Positions 21,995 through 34,607 of a DNA stretch of 64,000 nt are shown in pieces. The stretch's first letter is position 1; every line of letters begins with the position of its first letter. Position numbers and translations under genes: made by a program. The stretch comes from Rhizophagus irregularis (lineage: Eukaryota > Glomeromycota > Glomeromycetes > Glomerales > Glomeraceae). The notes under the pieces were generated by a model. The model did no database searches. It was given only the letters and a program-made list of their open reading frames with translations, and was not told where the DNA came from. The stretch is taken from contig NC_089431.1 in the NCBI RefSeq assembly GCF_026210795.1, positions 3,286,001-3,350,000 of the forward strand, written 5' to 3'.

Positions 21995-24537
21995 ATGGAC
22001 CAATATACGAGAAAAACTTCTTTGCCACAACGTAGAGCCACTTTAGCTAATATTGCGGATTCAAACCAATATTTAGCTAGTTTAAGGCAACAACAACCAA
22101 TGTCAGCCATTCGTCAAAAACGTCAGTCAAATTTTCCTCAAGCTGGACGCGTCTCAAAAGTTGTTTCCGAAGTAGTAAATCCAAAAGGTTTTGGGCGTGC
22201 TGGAAGAAGTTCTATTAGGTGATTATACTCGACTTTTAAAAAATATTTCTACTCTTAATCACATGAAATTTAATTATAAATATTTTATAAAAGGCCGAGT
22301 TCTGCTTTACAAACTATACCACAAGATAGAATAAACGACAATAATAATGTTAGACAAAAAGACTGCCGTCCGTTACGTGATAAACAGTACCAAATGGAAT
22401 CAATTAATTTAATTATTGATTTTTTAAGAAATTCTAATTATCCTTACCCAATTGAACAAAGAAATTTATCAAGCCCTATTGCGAAAGATTTTCTTAATAT
22501 TTTTAGATTCTTATATAATCGTTTAGAACCTTATAAAGATATCCTAAAAACTGAAGACATTGCTGGAGCTTTAAAAGCTATAAAGTATGAATATAATATT
22601 TTCTTTTTTGTCATAATAAACTTTAATTCTTCATTTAATATTATTTAAAAGGTATCCATTTATTCATGATGTCTCAAAATCTTCTTTACAAGCCGTTGGG
22701 AACCAACAGACTTGGCCAATACTTCTTGGTATGTTAAAGTGTTATATAATCATTCTAATAAAATTTTATTAGAACTAATCCTTGTTTTTTTCTAGGAATG
22801 TTAAGATGGTTGGTGGAGGTTGTCGCTGTAAGTATTGAAACGGTTAATTTCATAAAATTAGAATAAAGCTTACGTAAATGATTATTTAATTTATTTAGAT
22901 GTGGGAAAGAGTCGAAACATTAGAAAATGATCAAAATGTGATGAGTTTAGAATTTTTGTTTTTTAATTATCTTGCTGATTCATATGAATTATTTCTTAAT
23001 GGAGCTGACGAATATCCTGAACAAGATGAAGAATTATCAATTAATTTTGGTACGAAAAATTTATTTAAGAATAAATATATGATTTCTACATGATTAACAT
23101 TAAATTATTAGAGCGTATGTGTGAGGAACTCATCAAGACTAATGATGAACTTCAAAGTGCTGTCAATGAATTAGAAAATGAATTAAATCGAATGAGTGAA
23201 ACAAAAGTAAGAAACTTGTTTTTTATATACATATAGAGCATATAGAGACTATTGATAAATTTTTTTAATCAGGATCCATTAACTGAAGTGAGAAATGACA
23301 ATCAAACGCTTCGTTCGGATATGGATAAATTTAATAGTTATACAAAACATTTGGAAGAAAAGAAGAAAAAGCTTAGTGAATCTATTACAAAATTAGAAGA
23401 TCAACAAAGGACAATTGGTAACATTAATTAATCTATTTGTTGTTTAAAAAGTTCATTATATTAAACTAATAAGCATACGTATATATTTTAAAAAAAAATT
23501 TAGAGCTGGAATTAAAACAAAATGAAGAAGAAAAAGAAAAAATACAAAGACAAGTTGATTCTCAACCAATATCTCCTGATGATGTTGAAAGGATGCATAA
23601 AGAAAGTGAACAAATAACGAATAAGCGTAACGTTATAGCAGGGAAAATGAAAGAAATTAATAAACTACAGTGGGAAAAAAAATTAGATGTTGAAAAAGAA
23701 ATTATTGAATTAGAGCATTTAATCCAAAGCCATAATTCTAATCTATTTAGAATTGGTCTTTTACCTTCGTCTTCAAGATTGGCTAATGGAGAAAATTTTG
23801 AATTATCAATTAATGTCGAAGCTGATAGAATCGAAAAAATCATTTCTTTGGATTTGAAAGATACTGTCAGGGTAAGATATAAAAATAAGGGTATTTTCTT
23901 TAATTATTTACTTAATTAATCATCAAATTGGTTTAATTTTAATAGAACAAACTTGCAGAAGTTCGAAAAGAATTTATTAATGAACTTGATAAAACTCAAG
24001 AACAAATGACTCGTGCTAATGAAGATGTACAACATTTAATTGATGACATTGGAGATAAAGAATCGGATTTACATAACTTGGAAGAAACTAAAAATTCTCT
24101 TTCAAAACAATTTGATGAATTAAAAGAATCTGACCAAAAAGAATACGATAATTTAGTTAAACGAATTGTTGCTTTTGAACAAGGAGTTAAACAATCGAAA
24201 TCTAAAGGAAACTCTAATTATATTGAATGTAAACAAAAACGTCAAGAAATTCAGATTCAGTATGTATTTAATATTAATAATGTGTCATTCGAGTCTTTAA
24301 TATTTTTGGTTCGTAAAGGAACTAACTAAAATCATAAAAACTTTTAGTTATGATCATATTTCTAGAGAGTATCATAATGCGAGAGATGCTGCGATCAATG
24401 AATTTAATCAGATTAAAAATGATCAAGTGCGTAGGTTACAAAATATTTCAGCTGCTATTACTAGTCTGACACAGTTATCTAGAGATTATTTGAAAGACGT
24501 AGTGAAGAAAGAAAAGCATCAAAAAGTTCATAGTTGA
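21995..24537 (+). CDS. NDC80: Ndc80/Hec1 outer-kinetochore protein
   Basis: Ten exons (21995-22218, 22294-22584, 22652-22728, 22796-22827, 22899-23049, 23112-23206, 23273-23417, 23504-23871, 23946-24259, 24348-24537) give 628 residues, the usual length. A basic unstructured tail (MDQYTRKTSLPQRRATL) precedes the calponin-homology domain (about 90-215), which shows DKQYQMESINLIIDFLRNSN, YPFIHDVSKSSLQAVG, and WPILLGMLRWLVEVV. The rest is coiled coil to the end. Ndc80 binds microtubules and tethers kinetochores. The basic tail is the expected Aurora-kinase target region. All splice phases agree. Confidence 0.95.
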
Positions 24538-24860
24538 TTTTTTTTGGACTAATAATCTGGTACGTTTCTTTAACATATTTTATATAATTCATTTTTCAGA
24601 CTATGATATACGTAATAATTCAACTTAAAAATGATCAGATCCTATTACATTATAAATTATAAATTTAATTTCTTGCTATCACTGTCTTCATTAAAATAAA
24701 AAATGGTTTAATTAATATCTAACTATTAAAATAGTTGGTATAAGCCTCAACTAAAAAGTATTAATGTATACGTATTAAATAAAGTATAAAGTAGAGTCAT
24801 GTGTATTATTATATATTGTATTAAATACAATTCTATAATATATATGTACATATTTTTTTT

Positions 24861-26658
24861 TTAATCTAATTGTTCCTGTTCTACCTCGCCGGGAGATGTA
24901 ACTGTATTCTTCGTTGATTGAAGAACAGATCCTTCTGGGACAAAAAAATCAGACAATCTCATAGGTCGAATGTTCACTTTCTGTACAAATAAAAATAAAA
25001 TATTTAATAATAAATTAAGAGAGAAAAGCATTTAATTTTTTTAATTTTTTGAAATGATAATATACATCAGGGTCAATATCTGTCAAATCGCCGTCTGATG
25101 TAGAATGGCTACGCATATATTCTCGTATTGGTATCATTGCTGCGTTTCGACATGCCTCTTTCAAATCACTGCCTTTAAAATCGAATAAAAATAAAAAATA
25201 AACGACTTATTTAAGAAGAAAGGTTAAGTATAGATCACATATAAATTACCTGAAAAGTTAGCAGTTTTCGCTACTAATTTGCCAATGTCGAAATTATTCT
25301 CCAAATGTTGATCTTGAAGCATCTAATTAATTGCAATAAATAAACCTTAATATATGCTAATAATAAAAAAAATGGCATGATCTTTGACTCTTACAATATC
25401 TAAAATGTTTTTTCTTTGTTCTTCATTTGGTAAACTGATCGCGAATCGTTTTGGCATACGACGAAGAATAGCATAATCTATATCATTCGGCCTATTTGTA
25501 GCACCAAGAACCTAATTATATTTACAAGCCATAATTATTAACATTCACTAAAATTTAATTCCGGGCTTATAATTAAAATTAATTAAATACAAAATAACTT
25601 ACGATTATGCGTACGCTATCATCTGTAGTTAGGCCATCCCATAAACTATTTAGAAAATTTTAGAATTATTATTTAGCATATAATTAATTATGCATCATGA
25701 ATATTAACATTCGAGAATTCCCACCTCATAAATTCGGCCTTCATCATTCCAGTAACCTCATGATCACTACTTCGCCTTTCTCTCAAAAATGCATCAATTT
25801 CATCAATAAAGATGATACAAGGTTCTAATTTTTTCGCAACTGAAAATACAGCTGATACAAGTTTATTGGATTCACCAAACCATTTGTCCGTTAATGTTGA
25901 TACATGAAGATTTATAAATGTGGCTCCAGATTCACGTGCAAGAGCTTTTGCAAGCATTGTTTTCCCGCATCCAGGTGGACCATGAAGCAAAACACCTTTA
26001 GATACGCCCAACAATCCGGAAGGTGAAGTGAACAAGTGTGGATAAGTTAAAGGATATATAACCGATTCTCTAAGGGATTGAATAATTGGATCAAGTCCTA
26101 TATTTTAAATAAATTTTAATTAAGATTGACAAAAAAAAAAATAATGTAATTCAAAACAATTACCTCCAATCTCTGAAATTAATTGAATTTTAAGGGAAAT
26201 GATCAGTAAAAAAAAACAATATAAAGAATATTACTAAAACCAAAAATAAAAGCATAAATTACGTTTGAAATTAATGGAAATTTCTTCCGGAAAGATTACT
26301 TCGGACAAGATTACTTCTTCGTACTCATTTAGTTTCATGTTTTTTCTCTGTAACGTTTAATCAAATATTCAATTATGATATCACTAAACAGTATAACAAC
26401 AGTAACACTTACTCCTAGTTTTCCTAGCACTTGTTCACTTTTTGCCTTAGCTTCTTTCTTTTTATCCTTCATGGGATCTAAACTACTAAGCACATACTTT
26501 ACGGCATAGTAAAGTGCAACCTGAGATATTGCAAAAACCACGACTAATAAATATAGAGTAAGAAGGAATTAAATTAAAATGGCAACCTGTGATCTATATT
26601 AGATCATAAAAGATAGTTTACCATCGAAAGCATATTTCTTCGCGGTTGGTGGCGGCAT
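24861..26658 (-). CDS. MSP1: Msp1/ATAD1 mitochondrial AAA ATPase
   Basis: Ten exons (26658-26622, 26543-26413, 26347-26263, 26172-26164, 26097-25725, 25645-25603, 25511-25395, 25322-25250, 25172-25066, 24980-24861) give 364 residues. An N-terminal membrane segment (about 13-31, [19 protein letters not shown]) is followed by the Msp1 linker and an AAA domain with Walker A GPPGCGKT (about 127), Walker [11 protein letters not shown], sensor GATNRP and arginine finger in ILRRMPKRF. Msp1 extracts mislocalised tail-anchored proteins from the mitochondrial outer membrane. Exon 4 is a 9-nt microexon that completes the conserved IGGLD motif. Divergent from RRP43 across 151 bp. Confidence 0.94.
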
Positions 26659-26809
26659 TTCGTAAAACTAAAACTATCTTAGATCAACTATAAACTGTTC
26701 ATTCAACAAATTTATACGGTAGCGCTGCCGCAGATCTCACGTGATTCTAAAATTTCGATAGATCGCTATAATTTCAAACTTAGATCCTACTCTCGATTTT
26801 TGGTAAAAC
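26659..26809. promoter_or_regulatory. bidirectional promoter MSP1/RRP43 with CACGTG box
   Basis: Only 151 bp separate the two divergent start codons. A CACGTG palindrome lies at 26738-26743 within TCACGTGATT, the same 10-bp string seen between MAK5 and RBM18. CACGTG sites bind bHLH factors such as Cbf1 in fungi; use here is inferred. Confidence 0.55.
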
Positions 26810-28027
26810 ATGGGTAATGTTACAAACGAAAATATTATTAATTTAAATACTGCTATTACTTTTGAAGCTGAAACATTCCGAAGGATTCAACCCGAAGAGT
26901 ACTTACGTAGATACATTCAACAGCATGTTAGACCCGATGGTAGATCCTTCAATCATTTTCGCAAAACAACTGTAAATTTAAGTAAGTTTTTACCTTTATT
27001 TAGCTAAAATTCCACATTAAATAAATAAGTTGACGTGTTTCTTTTAGGTTGTATAACAACGGCTGATGGCTCTTCAATGGTACGAATAGGAAATACGACT
27101 GTAATTTGTGGTATTAAAGCTGAAGTATCAGAACCAAATGTAAATTTTCCTAAAGAAGGTTATTTAGGTAAAAATATTTTTCTCCGCAATTCTTATTCAT
27201 GCACTTTAAATTTTCTATTATTTATTCCTTTAATGTATTTTATAGTTCCAAATGTCGATCTATCGCCCATTTGTTCACCTAGGTTTAAGCCTGGACCTCC
27301 GAGTGAACAAGCACAGGTCTTGAGTGAAAATTTAAACAAATTATTAAAAAAGTATTGAGCTTAAATTATTTATAAGATTTATCCTTTTGACCATTTTTGC
27401 TGATTGTAATACTTTTTTTATAGTTCGAAAGTAATTGATTTAGAAACATTATGTATTGAAGAAGGGAAAGCCGCATGGGTTTTGTTTGCAGATCTTGTTT
27501 GTGTAAACTATGATGGGAATGTATTTGACGCGTGTGTAATTGCATTAATGTCTGCTTTAATGAATGGTAAGCGCATTAAACATATTTAAAGAAAAAAATT
27601 CAAATATTAACCTCATATAGTCTTGTAGTGAGACTTCCTGAAGCAGTCTATGAAGATGGTATAGTAAAGGCTACTGAGGAAAAGACAATTATTCTTGGCC
27701 TTATACGGATAACTTATTCAGCATCGTTTGCCATGTTTGATGGGTAAGTGAATTATATTTACCTTAAAAGTCATTTTAAAAAAACTTACATAAGAATTCC
27801 ACAGACAACATTTATTGGTTGATCCGAATGAAATGGAAGAATCAATCACTAAAGATGGAATTACAGTCGTAGTTGATGAAACCGGAAAATTATGTAATAT
27901 ATGGAAAACTGGATCTTCATGCTCATCAGAACAATTAAAAACATGTATATCAAAAGCTCGTGATAGATATGCAGATATAACTTCAATCATTGAAATAGCA
28001 AAACAAGCTATTAAGAAAATTGAATAA
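26810..28027 (+). CDS. RRP43: exosome core subunit Rrp43 (EXOSC8 family)
   Basis: Six exons (26810-26981, 27048-27167, 27246-27351, 27424-27566, 27629-27743, 27805-28027) give 292 residues, a normal RNase PH-like subunit length. Diagnostic stretches are [18 protein letters not shown] near the start, [20 protein letters not shown], and [20 protein letters not shown]. The RNase PH fold is present but, as known for Rrp43, it is a structural ring member rather than a nuclease. It works in nuclear and cytoplasmic 3'-5' RNA decay and rRNA processing. Its stop codon ends 2 bp before the stop of the convergent oligopeptidase gene, so the 3' UTRs must overlap. Confidence 0.92.
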
Positions 28028-28029
28028 AA

Positions 28030-30986
28030 TTATTTATTTTGAACTTGGGAAATGAGAAATGCAAGTTCCAAAGCTACATCTTTAATTCTTTTTGACTGAT
28101 CATTTTCAGCTCCAAAATGGCCTCTTTCCTTATCAACTTTTAAAATTAACAAATTATCATTTTTATCTATTAGTTGTTTTATTCTCATTCTAGCTACCCA
28201 TTTTAATGGGTGCCAGTAACTAACTCTTTGATCTTTCATGGCTGCCGTAACCAATATTGAACATGTTTGTTGTGATTTTATAGATGAAATATTATCATAT
28301 GGCGCGTAACTAGCAAGATACTCATAGGTTTCTTTATTCTCAAGAGGATTTCCCCATTCGTTATACTCTATTCGAGTGAGTGGTAAATCAGAATTTAACA
28401 TACTTGATAGCGGGTCCAAAAAAGGAACTCTCAAAATGATTGCGCGAAATAGATCTAAGAAACCAAATAAAAATATACCAGCTTTATTCAAAGAAGTTTA
28501 GAATATTTAAAAAAAATTCCCCTACCTGGTCGCATATTAAAAGCAGCTCCTGCGAAACAAGAAAAAAATATTAACTTAGCAATATATAATATTAGCGTAG
28601 TTAAATCTTACCTAATAATAATCCTCCGGCACTAACACCTATTGACGCAACAAGAGATGGATTTGAATATCCAGTCCTAATAAGATAATCAATTACCGAA
28701 ATCAAATCGGTAATCGAATTTTTCTTGTTCATCAATCGTCCTTGGTCGTACCATGTGCTACCTAATTCTGAGCCTCCCCTAAATAAGAAAAATTTATAGA
28801 CAAAGATAATAATTAAAATATTCCAAATAGTTTTTACCTAACATGTGCAAGCGCAATTATCCAACCTCTTTCTAACAATGAAAAATGTTCAAGTTGAAAA
28901 TCAGGCTCAATGGAGACTCCATAGGTCCCGTATGATCGAATTAGTAATGGATTTCTACATAAAATAGAAATTGTCTTAATTTCATAACAATGAATCAACA
29001 ATTAAAAACAAATAGTACTTGTTATCCAGGGTCAAAGATTTTTTATGTAATAAAGTAATTGGTATTTTGGCACCATCCAACGCGTTTGCATAAGTACGAT
29101 AACAAGTGTATAAGGCGGGATCAAAATCTGATTAAATTAATAAATTACCAAATAGTTACTAAAACAGCGCGTAAGAGACATCAATACCTACTATTGATAG
29201 GATTAGATCTTACTGAACGTAGTCTCCTAGTTTCCATATTATATTCATATGTTGATGGGTGAGCGAATGGAGAGTCACAAGTAAATCTTACAATATCAGT
29301 ATCATAATCCTGAATCATAAGAGGCATTTATTTATTAATAAAATAATATAATTAACATAGTAAACTTGTAAACTCACAATGTTTGTTTCTGGAGACACCA
29401 CACAAAATTTTGTTGGTAATTCAATTTGATGCATATCTTGCGAAACGAAATTGTAGCAAAGAATTATAGGCAATCCTTCTCTTTTTGCAAATAATACGGC
29501 AAATTTCTGAAAAAAAATTATAGAAAGAAGTTGTTAATTTTTATTTTATTTTTTATTTTTATCTTTTTTTTTTTAAAAAAAAATATATAAATAATAAATA
29601 AAAAGAATTTACGCGGAATATATCAATATCTTCTATTTTTTCACTATCTTTAACAGTGAATATAGTTTCCCAGTTTTTTTTGTCACACTTTTCAAGACTC
29701 GCACGGACCAATTTGAAATTTCGTGCATTATCAGCATTCGTCAAAATGTACAGAAATTCCTTATTATACGTTAATAATATATATAAATAATTTATTTATT
29801 TATTTATAATATAACTTTTCTTTAATTTACACGTATATAATTCTACTTACATCATGATGATCAACGTAATATTCTAATCCTATTGAGCGTGGTTCAATAA
29901 GTTTTAGTTCGGGAAATCCTTTAGAAAAATCATGATACGCATCAAAAAGTCGTACTTCAGAAGTAGAAAAACCATTCGAGTTTAACGTAATAAAGGACTA
30001 TAAACCCATTAAGAATTTAGTAAATTGAAAATGAGACAAAATAAATAAAAGATGAACATAACCTTGTCCTTTGTAACTGTAATATCAACAAATGATGATT
30101 TATCCTTTTCTTCATATATAAGAATATCATCTTGTGGTGAACTTCCAATATGGTGCGCATAAACTTTGTAAGGTCTGAGTTGTTCATCTGTTATGGTATA
30201 GTAAATAATCTTACTATTACTTCCCCATACAAAATTAAATATTTTTTTTAATTTTTCATCATATATTATTGAATTTTCATTCAAATTTTTAAAATGTAAT
30301 ACACCAGTTTCTTCGCCCTCTTGTTCTAATAAGTAAGCAAGCTTTCTATGATCAGGTGATATTAATAACGATCGAATATGTTTATTTGTTTCTCTCAACC
30401 ATTTCGAGTCCAATAAAACCATTTCAGTTGAGGGAAATCCCTTTTTATTACGACAATATTTAAGTCCATGTTCAGTTAATATTGTATAATATTCATATTC
30501 GTCCGCATAAATTTTTATAGGTGCCATAGTTCCAGTTCCTTGAGTAATCAATTTTTTTTTCAATTCCTATACGTTAAAAGCGCGTATAATTCATCAATGT
30601 ATATTAAATTTATGATGTAATATGTAAGAATTCTTACGTAAGTTAAACGTTGTTGTAACAATTTGGTGCCTTTCATAACGGATTCAGTATATCTATTATA
30701 AATATAATTAAATAATTAAATAATTTATTTGTTGAAAATTATATTTACGGCATATTTAAGAAATTGCTCACTCATTTTCAGCTTTAATATATTTTAGGAC
30801 ATCCTGGAAATGATGAATTCGTGTATTAGAACTTGTTATCATATTTCGCGTCTTTATTAAAAAGTAATATCATTAGTTACGTGATTTTTGGGATTCTGCA
30901 TCCATTGAAATTCATCGCTGCGTTTAATTCCAAAATACATCGAATTGACTGGTATTTGTTTCGGAATTGGTGGTTTATAAACCTTT
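28030..30986 (-). CDS. prolyl-oligopeptidase family (S9A, oligopeptidase B-like) peptidase
   Basis: Thirteen exons from 30986 to 28030 keep phase for 692 codons plus a split first codon. The N-terminal part (PPIPKQIPVNSMYFGIKRSD, DVLKYIKAENEYTESVMK) and a beta-propeller region precede the catalytic domain with GTYGVSIEPDF, RGGSELG, nucleophile GVSAGG (about residue 536), Asp in KDQRV (about 627) and His in RGHFG (about 665), so the catalytic triad is complete. The enzyme should cleave short peptides, after basic residues if it behaves like oligopeptidase B. The first exon is uncertain: 30986 begins in phase 2, and a small exon at 31223-31195 (MQELTPMEG) with a weak GTGC donor fits phase but is unproven. 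Confidence 0.88.
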
Positions 30987-31223
30987 CTAAAAAGAAGCGA
31001 CGAAATTGTCAAGAAAATATTTTATCGGAACTAATATCACTTAAGTGCTATTACCTTTGTACCAAATTAATGAAGTTATTAATTGTAAAGGAATGAAAGC
31101 CGCGTAGCTTAATTTCATTGTTCTACATAATTAAAGAGAATTTAATTAAAAAGTATTTATGCACTGTTTGAATTATATATCATTAATTGTGCACCTTCCT
31201 TCCATTGGTGTTAATTCCTGCAT

Positions 31224-31745
31224 TGTTGTTAATAAAATTCCTAAACGTATTCACGTAAATGCGCATGGGTTCTATGATTTTTTTAAAAACGCGAAAAATG
31301 ATTTCCGTAATCAGATGATCAACATGTTGAATATAGAAAAAATGAATATATGGAACAGATGTTTTTAAGCTAAGCCACAAATCATTTGTATCATAGTATT
31401 ATGATCGATATCATCTAAGCGATCGATTGCATAACTGATAAAATGTTGAAATACTTTCCAGCCTTAATGATTTAACACAGCCACGTACAAGTCTCACACA
31501 TATATATACCTGTATTAATTAAAAATTCCTGTGTAGAGAGAGACATATATATATACACACATATATATATCTTAAAATATGTGCTTAAACGCGTCGATTT
31601 ATTTTTATTAATTTTATTGGTATTTCATTAGTTAAAAGTTTTGTATAATTTCCTGAAAAAGAAATTTTTAAATCTAACACTAGGTCTTTTATGGCATAGA
31701 ATAATCGTTTTTTCTTAGCTGAATATACTATCTGTTGATTTCGCC
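31224..31745. other. intergenic, divergent promoter region
   Basis: Lies between the oligopeptidase gene and the four-TM gene. It contains a TA/CA microsatellite near 31498-31570. No gene seen. Confidence 0.45.
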
Positions 31746-32821
31746 ATGAAAAAAAGTCGGTTTAATTCTATATTTACTAAACGTCCGACAAAATGTTGTT
31801 GTTGTATCCCATTCCGGCCGGGTACCATTATTCTATGCATTTTATTATTTGTACGCATATTCATATAAGAAAGTGCTCTGGTTTTTCTGAATAGCATATA
31901 TTGATGTCGATAATTTGTACGTGTTTTACAATAGATAAATGGAATTTGGAACGCTTCAATATTTCTTTCTGAAATTGCTGGTAAATATAATCATTTAATT
32001 AGTTCCCAAATACATAAGCATTAATTTTCATCATCTTACACAACTTAGCTTATTCGCAGCATACTGCAAGGGGAGTTCCGGTTTTGCTAGGACTGTTTTA
32101 TTTTCTTGTTGTCCCAATATCAATATTTGGAATATACGTAACAAGTAAAGTAAATAAGTTGATTTATTAATTCTCTACAGCACCTTTCTTATTCATTCTA
32201 AGTTTTCTTCCCTCCTCTCTTATTTAATAGAAAAATGAAAAATTAATAGAATGGTTTTCAACATTATTTTGGATATCATTATCGTTATTATTAGTTTTAC
32301 ATTTAATTGATTTAATTTTATTTTTTACATGGAAAAATGATGTAATTAGTGCATGTCAAAATGATTTAAGTTATTTTGTTCCTTCTAATTCTTCTACTGT
32401 TCAAGTTGCTTTTGATCCTAACGCTTTTACTAAAAAACAAGTTGACGATGCTTGTGTACAAGCTGTTAATTTATCTTTATCTTGGAACCTTTTTGATTTT
32501 ATCGTTTTTAAAGCGATTGTATATGTAAGTATTTTACTCTCGTTATTTTATGTTCATAATGCAAACGTCGGTTAATACATACTATTTTTTTTTTAAAAAA
32601 AAAATTAGTTTTATTTTGGTGCAGTAGTTAGTGCTTACAGCAAAAACCCTACACAAATACCAACTGATGTCAAAATAAATACAAATCCTGACAAAGAAAA
32701 AAATGATAAAATGGCTTCAGGAAAACAAGAACTTTCTTTAGATGAAGTAAAAGGTGATTCAATTAAACCAAATGATAGTATAAAGTTAGTAGGCACTTCT
32801 CGTACTGACTTTTCTATATAA
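31746..32821 (+). CDS. four-transmembrane-segment membrane protein
   Basis: Five exons (31746-31850, 31935-31980, 32049-32149, 32231-32524, 32609-32821) give 252 residues. Four hydrophobic stretches are visible: GTIILCILLF-INGIWNAS, VPVLLGLFYFLVVPISIFGI, WISLSLLLVLHLIDLILFF, and FDFIVFKAIVYFYFGAVVSA. A CCCC cluster at residues 17-20 just before the first one is a likely palmitoylation site. The loop between segments 3 and 4 has two Cys and NSS/NLS sequons, so it probably faces the lumen or exterior. The C-terminal 50 residues are hydrophilic and Lys/Asp-rich. The topology recalls tetraspan/MARVEL-like proteins, but I see no family signature. Confidence 0.75.
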
Positions 32822-33163
32822 ATTACAAAATTAATTTAATATTTGGAAATATAAAATGGTTTATATAAAATTTATAATTAAACTGGTTCAACAGGAGTAA
32901 ATTTAAAGGAGTAACAGAATCTTAGGGCTCGTTTATTTGTTTGTTTATTCAAATGTCATTAGAAATGCAGCAATTAATCTAGCCGAAAACTTTATAATAC
33001 AATATAAGAATAAAAAAATACATTTGGAAAAAAATACCTATGAAATCATATCTAGATAATGCAATAAAGATATAAGAAGATTTCCCGGATCCATTCTGAA
33101 TTTCCAAAAATTAATAGCTTTCCAACCAATGAAAAAGTTAAGTCATCCGTACAGAATTATTTA
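32822..33163. other. intergenic between convergent genes
   Basis: 342 bp holding two 3' flanks. No gene seen. Confidence 0.5.
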
Positions 33164-34438
33164 TCATCTTTCCTCAGTAATATTGCCTTCAAGATCGTAT
33201 ATGTGAATATTAAGTTTAGAACAATGATCTTTTTTTACACTATCGAAAAATCGTTTCTTTACTAACTTTTCACAACCCATTATATTGACATCCATTAATT
33301 GGTGCCACTTAATATCTTGAATATTATCTCCTGTAACAGATGGAAAGTATGATAAATGAATATAATTAAGATGTGGGGTGGTTCTTGCTACAACATCCAA
33401 GAAATGTCCATCATTCTCGAAATCCCTTCCTTCTAATGCCAACACTTTCAAATTTGGTGTATTTTCCACAAGATTACAGAATAACTTCTGATCTTCCTCT
33501 CTCAAAGGCATCCACAATTCTTCTAATTGTTCTCCACAATTATCTGCCAAATATTGAAGTGACTTTGTATAAATTTCTTCCCAGTTGTAGTCTGTAATAT
33601 GTGGTGGTTCAATTTGAAGGTTCTTGATATTTTTCCATGATGTTAATAATGTATAGAAATCTTCCGGTGTCTCTTTCCAATCACAACAATGAACTAATGC
33701 GCGATCTATTTTTTTACAATCGCGAAGTGCTCCAATAGTTTCTTGATTCGCGACATGCATCATTAAATCAACTTCTCGAACAGTCCCAGTAACCATTGAA
33801 ATAATATTGCTAACAGACGGTAAATTGAGTGTATCATCTTTATTGGGCCCACGTAACGCGGATGTATGAATTTTAACTCTCCGAACGGATCGACACGATT
33901 CTGATATATCTGAAAAAAAAGTATTCATTACAGGTGGAAGATCCTCGGAAATATGATCCGTGGTAACGGAGTTGAATCTGACTGCAAAAGTATGCATGTT
34001 AGGTACTGTTTTAGCAAATTTTACAATACCGTTCAATTTCTCACTTAGCGTAGACTCTGTTTCATTTTGTTTAGGATCATAATCATATTCTATATAGATC
34101 TGTCTGGTATATTTACCATAACCTTCTTGGATTATCCATTGAAATAGCTTTTCCCAGTCTCGTTCTGCGTCAAGTTGAAACAATACTTTTTGCCATATTC
34201 TCGGTACAGCTATTTGACGCCAGACTGAACACACCCTAGAAACTCTAAAAAGATCTGACTGTTCTTGTGAGAAATGATTGTCAATCGCATTGGGTATTTC
34301 CGACTCATATACTTGTTCGTCTATAATTCCTCCCCATAAATATTCAAATATTTCAGTAATGAGTTCAGGAGGTAACTTATGGTTTGGTCGTAAAGTTTGT
34401 TGTTTTGGCTTTTTTTTACGACTACTTGTTCGTGGCAT
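33164..34438 (-). CDS. F-box protein
   Basis: A single uninterrupted 424-codon frame. After a basic N-terminus (RKKKPKQQ) the F-box reads LPPELITEIFEYL ... LFRVSRVCSVWRQIAVPRIW (about residues 21-82), with a longer-than-usual insert in its middle. The rest has regularly spaced hydrophobic segments resembling leucine-rich repeats (LEELWMPLREEDQ, NLKVLALEGRDF, LNYIHLSYFPSVTG). F-box proteins tie substrates to SCF ubiquitin ligases; the target is unknown. Intron-less genes of this type are common in multi-copy F-box families. It is divergent from RPN3. Confidence 0.85.
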   Translation of the reverse strand: MPRTSSRKKKPKQQTLRPNHKLPPELITEIFEYLWGGIIDEQVYESEIPNAIDNHFSQEQSDLFRVSRVCSVWRQIAVPRIWQKVLFQLDAERDWEKLFQWIIQEGYGKYTRQIYIEYDYDPKQNETESTLSEKLNGIVKFAKTVPNMHTFAVRFNSVTTDHISEDLPPVMNTFFSDISESCRSVRRVKIHTSALRGPNKDDTLNLPSVSNIISMVTGTVREVDLMMHVANQETIGALRDCKKIDRALVHCCDWKETPEDFYTLLTSWKNIKNLQIEPPHITDYNWEEIYTKSLQYLADNCGEQLEELWMPLREEDQKLFCNLVENTPNLKVLALEGRDFENDGHFLDVVARTTPHLNYIHLSYFPSVTGDNIQDIKWHQLMDVNIMGCEKLVKKRFFDSVKKDHCSKLNIHIYDLEGNITEER

Positions 34439-34607
34439 TTTGAAATAAATAATAAGAGGGAAACTTTAAATACAATAAAATAATAAACGGACACCAAAAT
34501 GTTGTTTACTGTAATAGTTAATCATGTGTAACCTCTTCGATCATCATAAATTGAAAACTTTTGACGTCATTAAATTTCATCTCTGATCATTATCATAGTT
34601 CGCAACA
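34439..34607. promoter_or_regulatory. bidirectional promoter F-box/RPN3 with TGACGTCA element
   Basis: 169 bp between divergent start codons. A perfect CRE palindrome TGACGTCA lies at 34562-34569, 39 bp before the RPN3 ATG; bZIP factors of the ATF/CREB type recognise this. No yeast-type PACE motif was noticed. Confidence 0.5.
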
